Positions 49,202-60,907 of a stretch of DNA of 64,000 nt are shown here, one piece after another. The notes below the pieces were generated by a model that had not been told where the DNA came from, did not search any database, and was given only the letters and a program-made list of their open reading frames with translations. The stretch is from Gammaproteobacteria bacterium (GTDB taxonomy: Bacteria > Pseudomonadota > Gammaproteobacteria > Nevskiales > Nevskiaceae), in assembly GCA_026398815.1 (NCBI GenBank), contig JAPLSA010000022.1, positions 56,328 to 120,327 on the forward strand, written 5' to 3'. Position 1 is the first letter of the stretch; each line of letters starts with the position of its first letter. Position numbers and translations under genes: made by a program.

Positions 49202-50098
49202 ATGGACTGGGACGATCTCCGCTACGTGCTGGCCATCTCCCGCGCTGGCGGCCTGAACGGCGCGGCCCGAGCGCTGGGCGTCAACCCGTCCAGCGTCTAC
49301 CGGCGTCTCGAAGCGCTGGAAAAGACGCTGGAAGTGCGCCTGTTCGAACGGCTGCGCGCCGGCTACCGGCTGACGCCCGGCGGCGAGGCGCTGGCCGAAG
49401 CTGCCGGGCGCATGGAACGCGAGGCGCTGGGTGTGGAGAACCGCATCAAGGGCACCGACGTGCGGCTGGAAGGCCATCTGCGGGTGTCGACCAGCGAAGC
49501 CGTGACCCTGCATCTGCTGCCACGCTGGCTGGCCGAGTTCCGCGACACCTATCCGGGACTGACGCTCGACATCGCCTCGACCAACCAGATCGTCGACCTG
49601 TCGAAGCGCGAGGCCGACGTGGTGATCCGCGGCACCGATCGCCCGCCGCCGCATCTGGTCGGCCGCCGCTGCGCGCCGATCGTCTTCGCTGCCTACGCCT
49701 CGACCCGCTACCTGGACAAGGCCGGGCGCGGCCGGCCGCTGGCCGACTACGAATGGCTCGGCTTCGACGGCCCGATGCTGCGCGTGCAGCAGGCCAAGTG
49801 GCTGGCCGAGCAGGTGCCGGAATCACGCATCCGGTTGCGCTACGACAGCTTCGCGCCGATCCGGTTGGCCACCGCCGCCGGCCTTGGCTGCGCGGCGCTG
49901 CCCTGCTTCGCCTGCGAGGAAGACCCGGCGCTGGAACGGCTGCCGGGCACCATGAACGCCACCACCTACCACTTCTGGGTGCTCACCCACCCGGACCTGC
50001 GCCGCAGTGCCCGGGTGCGCGCCTTCCTGCAGTTCTTCGGCACCCGGCTGGCGGCGCTGGATGAATCGGTGATGGGTGCCGCTGCGACGCCGGCCTGA
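49202..50098 (+). CDS. LysR family transcriptional regulator
   Basis: A 298-residue regulator: N-terminal winged helix (DDLRYVLAISRAGGLNGAARALGVNPSSVYRRLEALEKTLEV in overlapping parts, residues about 4-45), linker helix and a periplasmic-binding-like effector domain (LEGHLRVSTSEAVTLHLLPR, ADVVIRGTDRPPP, GLGCAALPCF). The LTPGGEAL segment after the helix-turn-helix is typical. The chosen ATG (MDWDDLRYV) is the normal LysR start. It is divergent from the 146-residue gene. The inducer is unknown. Confidence 0.93.
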   Translation: MDWDDLRYVLAISRAGGLNGAARALGVNPSSVYRRLEALEKTLEVRLFERLRAGYRLTPGGEALAEAAGRMEREALGVENRIKGTDVRLEGHLRVSTSEAVTLHLLPRWLAEFRDTYPGLTLDIASTNQIVDLSKREADVVIRGTDRPPPHLVGRRCAPIVFAAYASTRYLDKAGRGRPLADYEWLGFDGPMLRVQQAKWLAEQVPESRIRLRYDSFAPIRLATAAGLGCAALPCFACEEDPALERLPGTMNATTYHFWVLTHPDLRRSARVRAFLQFFGTRLAALDESVMGAAATPA

Positions 50099-50102
50099 GC
50101 AC

Positions 50103-50717
50103 TCAGGGAGACACGTAACGAACCGTGAGCTTGTCGACGAAGAACGTGTAGCCCGCGTAGTAGTTGGTATTCGCCGAATAGCGCAGGCCGATGCTCAAGG
50201 TGTTGCTGCCAGCGTTGAGGCGCACCAGCTGGTTCATCGTCACGCTCGGCCCATGAACGCCGACCGGGCCGGGACTCATCGCGCTGTCCGGCACGCTCAG
50301 CACCTCGACGCCCGCTGCCTTGATGACGAGGGCCTGATTGGCGACCTCGGTGACGGTGGTGTTGCTCTGCAGCTTGTTGGCCACCGCCCGCACGTCATAC
50401 AGGCCGGCGACCGGCACCGTGATCGTCTGCCACCAGGTGGGATTCACCGGCGCCGCCTGCAGCGTGCTCGGCGTGCTGCCCGGCTTGCTCGACACGATGC
50501 CGAGACGGGTGTCCCGATAGCTGCAGCGGCGGTTGAAGCGCGGGAAGTTGGTGCAGGCCCAGCTGTCCGGCACCCGGTAACCGCTGCCGGGCGTGACCGT
50601 GTACGCCGACATCGTCGGATTGGCGACCAGCTGATCGCCGACCACCACGGCATGAGCGGCAGTGGCGAAAAAGGCCGACGCAACGGCGACGGCAGTACTG
50701 ATCGTAAAGGTGTTCAT
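50103..50717 (-). CDS. Secreted hypothetical protein with predicted beta-sandwich
   Basis: A 204-residue protein with signal peptide MNTFTISTAVAVASAFFATA (cleavage after AHA). The mature part is rich in beta-type sequence, with two cysteines (SWACTNF, NRRCSYRD) that probably pair, and the pattern WWQTITVPVAGLYDVRAVAN and LNAGSNTLSIGLRYSANTN, which resembles carbohydrate-binding or discoidin-like beta-sandwich modules. No catalytic motif and no sorting signal are seen. Convergent with the LysR gene, with only 4 bases between stops. Confidence 0.65.
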   Translation of the reverse strand: MNTFTISTAVAVASAFFATAAHAVVVGDQLVANPTMSAYTVTPGSGYRVPDSWACTNFPRFNRRCSYRDTRLGIVSSKPGSTPSTLQAAPVNPTWWQTITVPVAGLYDVRAVANKLQSNTTVTEVANQALVIKAAGVEVLSVPDSAMSPGPVGVHGPSVTMNQLVRLNAGSNTLSIGLRYSANTNYYAGYTFFVDKLTVRYVSP

Positions 50718-50921
50718 GGAAGGTTCGGAGAAAGGGGCGGATGGGGCGCGCCGCAGTCCCGAGCAGCGGTCTCCGCCGGCTGCGAACTGCGCTGCGCGCG
50801 CCGCATCCTATCGCCAGTCTGATGCGAATCTGTTTGATTGCATTGATTTAATTGCCCGGCAAGATGGCGGCAAGGTGGCCGACGCCGGGGCTCGCCGTCG
50901 ACCGGCAACGCTGCGGGCCGT

Positions 50922-51407
50922 TCAGCCGCCCGGCTGCTCGCGGATCAGCAGGAACGGCAGCCGCAGCCACGGCAGGCCGCGCGTCCAGCGCCAGTCGGTG
51001 CGCGCCATGCCGAGCCAGACCTCGCCGCTCCCGGTCGGCCAGCGCCGCAGTTCATCGACCACGGCCGGCCACGGGAAACGGGCCGCCGCGTCGTAACCTA
51101 CGCGCACCACCGCGCGGCCGTCGTACGGCGAACGATCGAGCCGCAGCTGCATCACCAGACGCTCGACCGGCGGCCCGCCTTCGGTCGCCGCACGCAACAG
51201 GTTCACGCCACTGCCATCGACCCGGAACCGCTTGCCCTGCCAGCGCGGCAGCCCGCCGATCGCCAGCCCGAGTGCTGCGAAACGCCGGAACCAGGCCGGG
51301 CCCAGCAGCACGGCGCGGTAGTCGCCGACCGGCAGCGCAGCGGGTTCCGGCAGCTGCGGGTATCGGGCGCGGGTGTCTCGGAGGCTGAGGGTGTCGGCGT
51401 GGGTCAT
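50922..51407 (-). CDS. Hypothetical protein
   Basis: A 161-residue protein I do not recognise. It is rich in Arg, Trp and Leu and contains YRAVLLGPAWFRRFAALGLA and LPRWQGKRFRVDGSG, then VERLVMQLRLDRSPYDGRAV; the pattern suggests a small lipid- or ligand-binding beta-barrel, but this is only an impression. No signal or membrane segment. It lies between the secreted protein and the Rieske oxygenase on the same strand; the 200-base gap upstream of 50718 has an AT-rich patch but no other gene. Confidence 0.6.
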   Translation of the reverse strand: MTHADTLSLRDTRARYPQLPEPAALPVGDYRAVLLGPAWFRRFAALGLAIGGLPRWQGKRFRVDGSGVNLLRAATEGGPPVERLVMQLRLDRSPYDGRAVVRVGYDAAARFPWPAVVDELRRWPTGSGEVWLGMARTDWRWTRGLPWLRLPFLLIREQPGG

Positions 51408-51485
51408 CAGCGGGACGGGTCTACAGCCAGCCGCAACGGTCTGCGCGCTTTCCGTCGTTCGCTGCGCGCACGCGACCGGTGCCGA

Positions 51486-52622
51486 TCAAGCCCGCGGCAG
51501 ATCCGCCAGCTTCACCACCCCACCCTTCGCATACGCCGGCACCGGCACGCTCTTGTCGATCAGCAGCGCGCGCAGCTCCTGGATCGCCGGGAAGATCTCC
51601 TGATTCCAGTCCTCGCCCTGGGCGTCGAACGCGGCCTGTTCGGCTTCGACGATCTCGGTGTCCTGGCCGAAGATGCCGTTGGTGAAAGCGACGATGAACG
51701 GCCAGATCACGTGGATCATTCCCGGGATCGGCGGCTTGCGGATCATCATCAGGCCGTAGGTCTGGTTCTTGCGCTGCTCGGCGTCGGTCGGCCAGTAGCA
51801 GTTCCACAGGTCCAGCGCCGGCTCGTCCTTGGGGCTGCCGGCGGTCCAGAACTTCAGCGTCTGGTACGGGTATTCGGTGCGGATCGTCATCATGTCGATC
51901 GAGCCGTCATCGACCTTGGCCGCGCCCTTGCGGTTGATCATGAAACGCTCGCCGATCGGCTGCTTGCCGGCGGCGCGGCTGAACGTGTAGTCGCACTCCA
52001 CCCAGCCGTCGCCCTTGCGCACGTCGAGGCAGGTGGCGCGAATCGAGCCCATCAGGCTGCGGTGCAGAAACTGATGGTTCATGTCCATCAGGTTTTCATG
52101 CATGAACGACCAGTGGCAGCCGATGGTGCGATCCAGCGTGCGGGTCTTGTACTCGCCCTTGGCGAAGGTCGAGACATCCGGGAAGGCGGCAAAGCCGGGC
52201 GCCGACTGATCGCCGGTGTAGACGAACAGGAAGCCGTAGGCCTCGCGCACCGGATAGCTCTTGACGCCGTTCGGCAGCTGCTTGCTTTCATCCAGATACG
52301 GCACGTTGACGCAGGCGCCGGTGCGGTCGTAGGTCCAGCAGTGGTAGTGACACTGCAGGCGTTCGCCACGGACGACACCCATGGTCAGCGGCACCTGCCG
52401 GTGGGCGCAGCGGTCTTCGAGCGCGAATACCTCGCCCTTCTCGGGGCGCACCAGCGCGATCGGCTCGCCGGCAAAGCTGACCGCCAGCGACTTGCCGGCC
52501 TTCAGCTGCTTCGAGCGCGCCAGCGGGTACCAGAAATTCGGATCGAGCCCGGATTTGCGCAGATCCGCAGCCTCGAACTTCGGGGCGGGTGCGTGGCGGC
52601 GGAGGGCGGTGATCGAGGACAT
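51486..52622 (-). CDS. Rieske non-heme iron oxygenase, alpha subunit
   Basis: A 378-residue oxygenase with a Rieske [2Fe-2S] domain (ligands Cys72, His74, Cys91, His94 in RCAHRQ and CHYHCW) and a catalytic domain with the facial triad Asp179, His182 and His186 (NLMDMNHQFLH). It belongs to the single-chain monooxygenase/demethylase kind rather than the two-subunit dioxygenases. No ferredoxin or reductase gene is adjacent, so electron partners must be elsewhere. Substrate unknown. The start at 52622 (MSSITALRRH) is the best-supported one. Confidence 0.9.
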   Translation of the reverse strand: MSSITALRRHAPAPKFEAADLRKSGLDPNFWYPLARSKQLKAGKSLAVSFAGEPIALVRPEKGEVFALEDRCAHRQVPLTMGVVRGERLQCHYHCWTYDRTGACVNVPYLDESKQLPNGVKSYPVREAYGFLFVYTGDQSAPGFAAFPDVSTFAKGEYKTRTLDRTIGCHWSFMHENLMDMNHQFLHRSLMGSIRATCLDVRKGDGWVECDYTFSRAAGKQPIGERFMINRKGAAKVDDGSIDMMTIRTEYPYQTLKFWTAGSPKDEPALDLWNCYWPTDAEQRKNQTYGLMMIRKPPIPGMIHVIWPFIVAFTNGIFGQDTEIVEAEQAAFDAQGEDWNQEIFPAIQELRALLIDKSVPVPAYAKGGVVKLADLPRA

Positions 52623-52753
52623 GGAGGGACATTCCGGAGGTGAAAATTTCGGGCGAAAGCCTAGCACGGGGTCTGCGAAGGCTTGCCGTTCAGCGCTTTC
52701 AAGGCTGCGGCACCGGACGAGGACGTGGCTCAGCACCGCAACGACTACGCCCG

Positions 52754-53220
52754 CCCGATTCCGTCATTCCGGCGCAGGCCGGAATCCAGTACACGACCTT
52801 CGACGGTCCAGATGCCGGCCCTGGGTTCCGGCTTTCGCCGGAATGACGATTGCGAGGGTGCGGCGCACAGGACGCAGATCATCAGAGCACGTGGCCAGCC
52901 AACACCCGTAGCGACGCCCGAACCAACCGCGCTCTGCCCGATTCCGTCATTCCGGCGCAGGCCGGAATCCAGTACACGACCTTCGACGGTCCAGATGCCG
53001 GCCCTGGGTTCCGGCTTTCGCCGGAATGACGATTGCGAGGGTCGGCGCGCAGGACGCAGGTCATCAGAGCATGGGGCCAGCCAACACCCGCAGCGACGCC
53101 TGAACCAGCCGCGCCCTGCCCGATTCCGTCATTCCGGCGCAGGCCGGAATCCAGTACACGACCTTCGAAGGGCCGGATGCCGCCCCCTGGGTTCCGGCTT
53201 TCGCCGGAATGACAGCAACA
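52754..53220. repeat. Three tandem copies of a ~182-bp repeat with inverted GTCATTCCGG ends
   Basis: The unit starting CCCGATTCCGTCATTCCGG begins at 52754, 52937 and 53119 (periods 183 and 182). Each starts with GTCATTCCGGCGCAGGCCGG and about 85 bases later carries TTCCGGCTTTCGCCGGAATG followed by AC, so the ends of each half-unit are inverted copies and each end is itself a small hairpin. The first two units also share the following ~95 bases, with point differences; the third is more diverged (TTCGAAGGGCCGGATGCCG). This resembles REP/BIME-type intergenic elements seen in many GC-rich proteobacteria. No gene lies in 52623-53275. Confidence 0.9.
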
Positions 53221-53275
53221 AATTCTCGGGTGGCCCCTGCGCCCATCCGGCGCCGAACGCGGGGGCCAACCGAAC

Positions 53276-56104
<2,829 letters not shown>

Positions 56105-56276
56105 GGACGGGAGGGGTCAAAAAGGGACCGGCAACTATATCGGGATTGGCGCCCCCGCCTGTGCCCGCCGCCTGGCCGCGCTGCGCAGACCGCCGGCGGC
56201 GCTGTCATCGCACGGTCACGGCGCTGTCACCGCGCCTGCGCAAGATCGCTGCACCCTCCCCCGCCGGCCGCACTCG

Positions 56277-57647
56277 ATGACCGACCGCCCGCTGAACCTC
56301 GCGATCTTCGACATGGGTCTGCTGAAGGCGCCGTTCTTTCTGGGCCTGCGCGAGCACCTGGCACCGACGATCCACTGCCAGTACTGGTCGCGACGGCTGC
56401 TGATGCGGCGCTATGCGCAGTCCGCCGGCATTCCGGTATTCCCGGTCTCGCTGGCCGAGCCCGCGCAGCGCGCGCAGTTGTCCGACGACGAACTGCGGGC
56501 GGCGATCGGCGTCAAGGCGCAGCTGCGCGGCGCAGCCGGCAAGCTCGATCAGGCGCGCCGCCGCTATGCCGAGATCGAAGCCTTCCTGGACCAGCAGGCG
56601 ATCGATGCGCTGCTGGTCTGGAACGGCTCGAACCGGCTGCTGTCGCTGGCCATCCACGCGGCTCGGCAACGCGGCCTTCCGGTGATCCATGCCGAACACG
56701 GCTATTTCCCCGGCTCGATGCAGCTCGACCGCGATGGCGTGAACCAGGATTCGTCACTGACCCGGCTGATCCGCCAGGGTCTCGCCTGGCGCCCGCCGTC
56801 GACAGCGCTCGATGCCCGGCTCGACGCGATCATCGCGGCGGTGCGCGGCGCCGCGCCGTCGCGTGTCGTGCGCACCGCGATCCCGCCGCAGTACCTGCGG
56901 ACCCGGCAGGCGCGCAGCCTGAATGCGCTGTTCTACCGACTGCGGCCTTACGGTCTCGGCAAACCGCTGTTGCCCGGCTACCAGGACCCGCCGCTGCCAG
57001 CCGAGCCCTTCGTGTTCTATCCGCTGCAGGTCCGCAAGGATTCCCAGCTGCTGCTCCATTCGCCGATCTGGGGCAACGACCACGCGGCGGTGATCGCGGC
57101 GCTGTCGACCCAACTGGCGCAGATGCAGCCGCCGCGCCGGCTGGTGGTCAAGTTCCATCCGCAGGAAGACCGGCTGGCGCAGATCCGCAACGACGCGCTG
57201 ATCCGCCAGTTCCCGGAAGTCACCTTCGTCTGCAACGTCCCGGCAACGGAACTGATCCAGCGCGCCCGCTTCGTGGTGACGATCAATTCCAGCGTCGGCT
57301 TCGAGGCGATCCTGCTCGACAAGCCGCTGGTCACGCTCGGCAACAGCTTCTACGCGGTGCCGGCACTGGCCGAAGTGGTGCGCGACCGGTCGGAACTGCG
57401 CGCCGCGCTCGACGCCGCCGACCGGCTGCCGGTGAAGACCGAGGCGCGCCGCGCGGTATTGCGCTACTGCCTGGCTGATTTCTTCACGTTCGGCACCTAC
57501 TTCGACCATCGCCCGGACAGCTATGCCGCCGTGGCCGAGCGGGTCCGGGCCCTGCTGAACCCGCTGGCAACGTCGCTGCCGGTCCGGCCATTACCTGCCC
57601 GGCACGCCGACTGGCAGCCGGCCGCGCCGCTGCTGTCGCGCGCCTGA
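56277..57647 (+). CDS. Capsule polysaccharide export/biosynthesis protein, KpsS/LipB-like
   Basis: A 456-residue protein of the capsule-synthesis (KpsS/LipB) family. In group 2 capsules these enzymes add the Kdo linker to the lipid anchor. Family-like segments are [48 protein letters not shown] and the C-terminal [19 protein letters not shown], typical of the nucleotide-sugar side. No KpsC, KpsT or other capsule genes are near, so it may act on another surface glycan. It is convergent with, and almost abuts, a TagB-like gene. Confidence 0.78.
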   Translation: MTDRPLNLAIFDMGLLKAPFFLGLREHLAPTIHCQYWSRRLLMRRYAQSAGIPVFPVSLAEPAQRAQLSDDELRAAIGVKAQLRGAAGKLDQARRRYAEIEAFLDQQAIDALLVWNGSNRLLSLAIHAARQRGLPVIHAEHGYFPGSMQLDRDGVNQDSSLTRLIRQGLAWRPPSTALDARLDAIIAAVRGAAPSRVVRTAIPPQYLRTRQARSLNALFYRLRPYGLGKPLLPGYQDPPLPAEPFVFYPLQVRKDSQLLLHSPIWGNDHAAVIAALSTQLAQMQPPRRLVVKFHPQEDRLAQIRNDALIRQFPEVTFVCNVPATELIQRARFVVTINSSVGFEAILLDKPLVTLGNSFYAVPALAEVVRDRSELRAALDAADRLPVKTEARRAVLRYCLADFFTFGTYFDHRPDSYAAVAERVRALLNPLATSLPVRPLPARHADWQPAAPLLSRA

Positions 57648-57648
57648 T

Positions 57649-58785
57649 TCAGCGCGGCCGTTCGAGGAACGCCGCGATCGCCGCCGCACCAGCCGCCGCC
57701 GAGCGGCCGATGGCATCCGGCTCGGCATCGAAGGTGGCGCGGAAGTAGTCGCGCTGGCGTTCGATCCACTGCGGGTGGCTGGCCACCGCCTCGCGCAGCG
57801 CCGGGCCCAGCGCCTCGGCGTTGTCGATCACCGGCCCCAGCTCCCAGAACAGGTAGTCCGGATTGCCCTGCCAGCGCACGCCGTGGCTGTTGATGAACAG
57901 GCAGGGCCGCGGCCGGACCATGAATTCAGCGATCTGGCTCGACACGTCGCCGAGATAGACATCGGCGCCCTGGGTGTAGGTCATGTCGATCGAGGCATCG
58001 CTGCCGGTGTCGATCCGCAGGTGCGGCAGGCCGCGGTATTTCGCAAGCTTCGCCAGCCACTCCGGCTGGTGGCGGTCGAACATGCGGATGTGCGGCGCGA
58101 AGATCAGGTTCCAGTCGCGCGATTCGGCGAAGAAATCCAGCACCCGGAAGCCGTCGCGCGGCCAGGACGACAGCTCGGGCTCGAAGTGCGGGTTGTAGAG
58201 CACGGTCGGCCGGTCGTTGGCGAACAGCTTTTCGCGGCGGGCGTCGAGCCGGGCCACGAGGTCGAATTTCGCGTAGGTGCCGGTGTGGTAGCCGCCCTCG
58301 CGCAAGGTGCCCTGCTCACGCATCCGCGCCGCCTGCCGCTCGCCGGCCAGCAGCACGAAATCGAATTCGATCAGGTCGTCGGCGTAGGTCACCGCACGGC
58401 CCGGTGCACCGTGATTGGTCCAGATCATCCGCAGCCGCGGCAGCCACAGCTTGCGCAGGATCAGCGAGGTGCGCTCCGGCACCACCACGGCGTCCGCCTC
58501 GGTGAACAGCCGGCGGTTGCGGATCAGGGTCAGCGACTTCTCCGGAATGCCGGAGCCCAGCCGCTTCTGCAGCCAGAGGATGAAAGCGTTGGGCCGGAAG
58601 CGTTCGATCGGCAGCCGCGCCTGCGGATACAGCGCCACCAGCCGCCGGACCACGCGTTCCTGCGCGTCGGACGAACAGACCAGACGGATGTCCCAGTCCG
58701 GCCGCTGCATCGACAGCTCGGCGGCGATCGGCAGGCTGTGCGGAATCTGGTGGGTCTGGGCGATATACGGAAAGACGACTTTCAT
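57649..58785 (-). CDS. CDP-glycerol:glycerophosphate glycerophosphotransferase-like (TagB/SpsB) protein
   Basis: A 378-residue protein related to the CDP-glycerol glycerophosphotransferase fold used for teichoic acids and some Gram-negative capsules and O-antigens. Supporting segments are MIWTNHGAPGRAVTYADDL, TVLYNPHFEPELSSWPRDGF, DWNLIFAPHIRMF and the donor-site-like ADVYLGDVSSQIAEFMVRPRPCLFIN. The start MKVVFPYIAQTHQIPHSLPI is at 58785. Its stop is one base from the stop of the KpsS-like gene. In a Gram-negative the acceptor is likely a surface glycan; the exact activity is unproven. Confidence 0.75.
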   Translation of the reverse strand: MKVVFPYIAQTHQIPHSLPIAAELSMQRPDWDIRLVCSSDAQERVVRRLVALYPQARLPIERFRPNAFILWLQKRLGSGIPEKSLTLIRNRRLFTEADAVVVPERTSLILRKLWLPRLRMIWTNHGAPGRAVTYADDLIEFDFVLLAGERQAARMREQGTLREGGYHTGTYAKFDLVARLDARREKLFANDRPTVLYNPHFEPELSSWPRDGFRVLDFFAESRDWNLIFAPHIRMFDRHQPEWLAKLAKYRGLPHLRIDTGSDASIDMTYTQGADVYLGDVSSQIAEFMVRPRPCLFINSHGVRWQGNPDYLFWELGPVIDNAEALGPALREAVASHPQWIERQRDYFRATFDAEPDAIGRSAAAGAAAIAAFLERPR

Positions 58786-59029
58786 CGGGGCGGGCAGGCG
58801 CGGCGCAGGGTTCGCGATGGCGAACCCCAGCTGAACGCGGTAAGGGCCGGATATAGTAACGGCACGCCCGTTGCTGACTGATCGGCAACGGCGCCGGACG
58901 CCCCGCCATTGCCGCCGGGGAACTAGTCGGCGTTGACGCAATCAAGATCCGCAGCGTCGTCACCCGTTCCGTGCTGCCCCACTCCTTCTGCCACCGAGGC
59001 CCGCTAACGATCAGCCGGGCCAGTCCGCC
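58786..59029. other. Divergent intergenic region, polymer gene and MFS gene
   Basis: About 240 bases without a gene. It holds a minus-strand TACTAT (58853-58858), a possible -10 box for the TagB-like gene, and a CCGTTGC / GCAACGG hairpin (58868-58891). Nothing else recognisable. Confidence 0.5.
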
Positions 59030-59089
59030 ATGAATCGCGACACCCTCCGCTTTCCCGCCAGCCGCCGCGCGTCTGGAATCCCGTCATGA
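59030..59089 (+). CDS. Possible 19-codon upstream ORF overlapping the MFS start
   Basis: ATG at 59030 opens a frame encoding MNRDTLRFPASRRASGIPS whose TGA stop overlaps the ATG of the MFS gene (ATGA). Its first four residues, MNRD, equal those of the MFS protein, and the bases around the two start codons are alike (CCATGAATCGCGACACCCTC and TCATGAACCGCGACGAAATC). It may be a translationally coupled leader peptide or simply the trace of a small duplication. Confidence 0.35.
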   Translation: MNRDTLRFPASRRASGIPS

Positions 59090-60264
59090 ACCGCGACGAA
59101 ATCCGCGCCACCGCCGGCCTCAGCGTGATCTACGCGCTGCGCATGTTGGGGATGTTCATGATCCTGCCGGTGTTCGCGCTGTACGCCCGCGAACTGCCGG
59201 TGCCGGCCACCGCTGCGCAAGCCGGGCTAGCGGTCGGCTTGTACGGGCTGGTGCAGGCGGCGCTGCAGATTCCGTTCGGCTGGCTGTCGGACCGCATCGG
59301 CCGCAAGCCGGTGATGGTCGGGGGCTTAACGCTGTTCGCGCTCGGCAGCGCGCTGGCCGGCGCCACCGACGACATCCACTGGATCATGGCCGGCCGCGCG
59401 CTGCAGGGCGCCGGGGCGATTTCCGGCGCTGCTTCGGCCTGGCTGGCCGACGTCACCCGGCCGCAAGTGCGCAGCACGGCGATGGCGATCCTCGGCGCCG
59501 GCATGGGCGTGTCGTTCATCGTCGCGCTGGTGCTCGGCCCGGTGGTCGCCGGCTGGGTCGGCGTGTCGGGCATCTTCGATCTGACCGCGCTGCTGGCCGC
59601 GCTCGGCATTCCGCTGGTGATCTGGGGGCTGCCGGCGGCGCCGAGGCTGCCGGCGGACGGCCAATCGGCCTCGCTGCGCGCCGCGCTGGTCGATCCGCAG
59701 CTGCTGCGGCTCGACGCCGGCATCTTCCTGCTGCACGCGGCGATGACCGCCGTGTTCGTCGCCTCGCCGCTGGCGCTGAAGCAGACGCTAGCGCTGCCTG
59801 GCGAGCAGCACTGGAAGATCTGGCTGCCGCTGCTGGTGCTGTCGCTGCTGCCAGTGTTCGCGCTGTTCCGGGTGGTGGAGCGGCGCCGGCTGGGCCGCGC
59901 GGCCTACATCGCGGCGGTGGCGCTGATCGGCCTGTCGATGCTGCTGGCGATCGAGCTGTGGATGTCGGTGACCGGCCTGCTGCTGGCGCTGCTGCTGTTC
60001 TTCGCCGCCTTCAATTACCTGGAAGGCGCGCTGCCGTCGATGATCTCGCGGCGGGTGCCACCGGAGCGCAAGGGCGCGGCACTCGGCGTCTATTCCAGCG
60101 CGCAGTTCCTTGGCGGCTTCGCCGGCGGTTCACTCGGCGGTCTGGCGCTGGGCCGCTGGGGCCTGGCCGGCACCTATGGTCTGGTCGCCGCGCTGGCCGC
60201 GATCTGGCTGATAATGGCGTTCGGCCTACAGGCCAGCGAAGAACCGCTCGCCGCACCCCGGTAG
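59086..60264 (+). CDS. MFS transporter, YajR-like drug/efflux type
   Basis: A 392-residue, 12-helix major facilitator with the drug-proton antiporter signature: motif A GWLSDRIGRKPVMVGG between helices 2 and 3, RALQGAGAISGAASAWLADVTR in helix 4-5 and LGAGMGVSFIVALVLGPVVAG (motif C-like) in helix 5. It is most like the YajR group, but the extra C-terminal YAM domain of E. coli YajR is missing. IS3 sequence begins directly after the stop codon, so the 3' end may have been replaced or truncated by the insertion. Confidence 0.86.
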   Translation: MNRDEIRATAGLSVIYALRMLGMFMILPVFALYARELPVPATAAQAGLAVGLYGLVQAALQIPFGWLSDRIGRKPVMVGGLTLFALGSALAGATDDIHWIMAGRALQGAGAISGAASAWLADVTRPQVRSTAMAILGAGMGVSFIVALVLGPVVAGWVGVSGIFDLTALLAALGIPLVIWGLPAAPRLPADGQSASLRAALVDPQLLRLDAGIFLLHAAMTAVFVASPLALKQTLALPGEQHWKIWLPLLVLSLLPVFALFRVVERRRLGRAAYIAAVALIGLSMLLAIELWMSVTGLLLALLLFFAAFNYLEGALPSMISRRVPPERKGAALGVYSSAQFLGGFAGGSLGGLALGRWGLAGTYGLVAALAAIWLIMAFGLQASEEPLAAPR

Positions 60265-60904
60265 CAACACACAACCATCTTGCGGCGCTTGGACCGTTTG
60301 CTACGCAGTTGCAGGCGTTCTTCAACGTAGAGCAGGTATATCTGACCCTTCCCAGCTGCCAGCCTTCACGACGCAGTAGGAAGTGAATTCGCCGATAACC
60401 GTTCCGGCTCCGAACCCAGGCCAGCTCCTGCATCCGTCGTTGCAATGCCAGCTGCGGATCTTTCACCGACCGGTAGTACCGCATGCTGCGACGCTGCGAT
60501 GCTGCCCGACAAGTCGGCAGGCCCGCCGCTGACCGATGGCCTAATGCGTCACCGCGTACGCCACAGCCTGCTGCTTCAACGCGGGCCGGACCTTTTATCT
60601 GAGCTGATGTCCTGCAGGATCGCCTTGTCCAGGCTCAGTTCCGCCACGAGCCTCTTCAGCCGAGCATTCTCGCCCTGCAGTTGCTTGAACTCCCGAACCT
60701 GATCCGATTGCAGCCAGGCGTCTGCTTCGTCCAGCGACAAAACGTTTGCTCGGAAATGCCCATCTGCCGAGTGACATCAGCCACCGACATCCCCATTTCC
60801 GCCCGCTTCAATACCGCCACAATCTGCTCGACCGAAAGCCGCTTCTTCTTCACGGCAATCTCCCCGCCCCAACAGGGGCCAGATTGCCGGAAAACTAACC
60901 CTCA
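60265..60904 (-). pseudogene. IS3-family transposase remnant 1 (orfA plus 5' part of orfB, several frameshifts)
   Basis: Read on the minus strand from GTG at 60853: MKKKRLSVEQIVAVLKRAEM and GMSVADVTRQMGISEQTFCR, then a frameshift near 60720, after which AWLQSDQVREFKQLQGENAR and LKRLVAELSLDKAILQD continue the orfA product. The orfB part follows with an in-frame TAG (PALKQQAVAYAVTH, stop, AIGQRRACRLVGQHRS), another frameshift before RYYRSVKDPQLALQRRMQEL and a third after GYRRIHFLLRREGWQLGR. The catalytic DDE core is absent because the copy ends at the MFS stop. The outer end, TGAGGGTTAGTTTTCCGGCA on the minus strand, is at about 60904. Clearly dead. Confidence 0.88.
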
Positions 60905-60907
60905 AAT

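Noticed and set aside
52754-53220. CRISPR array
   Set aside because: The repeats are ~182 bp apart, made of facing hairpin halves, and the sequence between them is itself repeated, not unique spacers.
56105-56276. SOS (LexA) box upstream of uvrA
   Set aside because: No CTGT-N8-ACAG or similar palindrome could be seen in the divergent region, so no claim is made.
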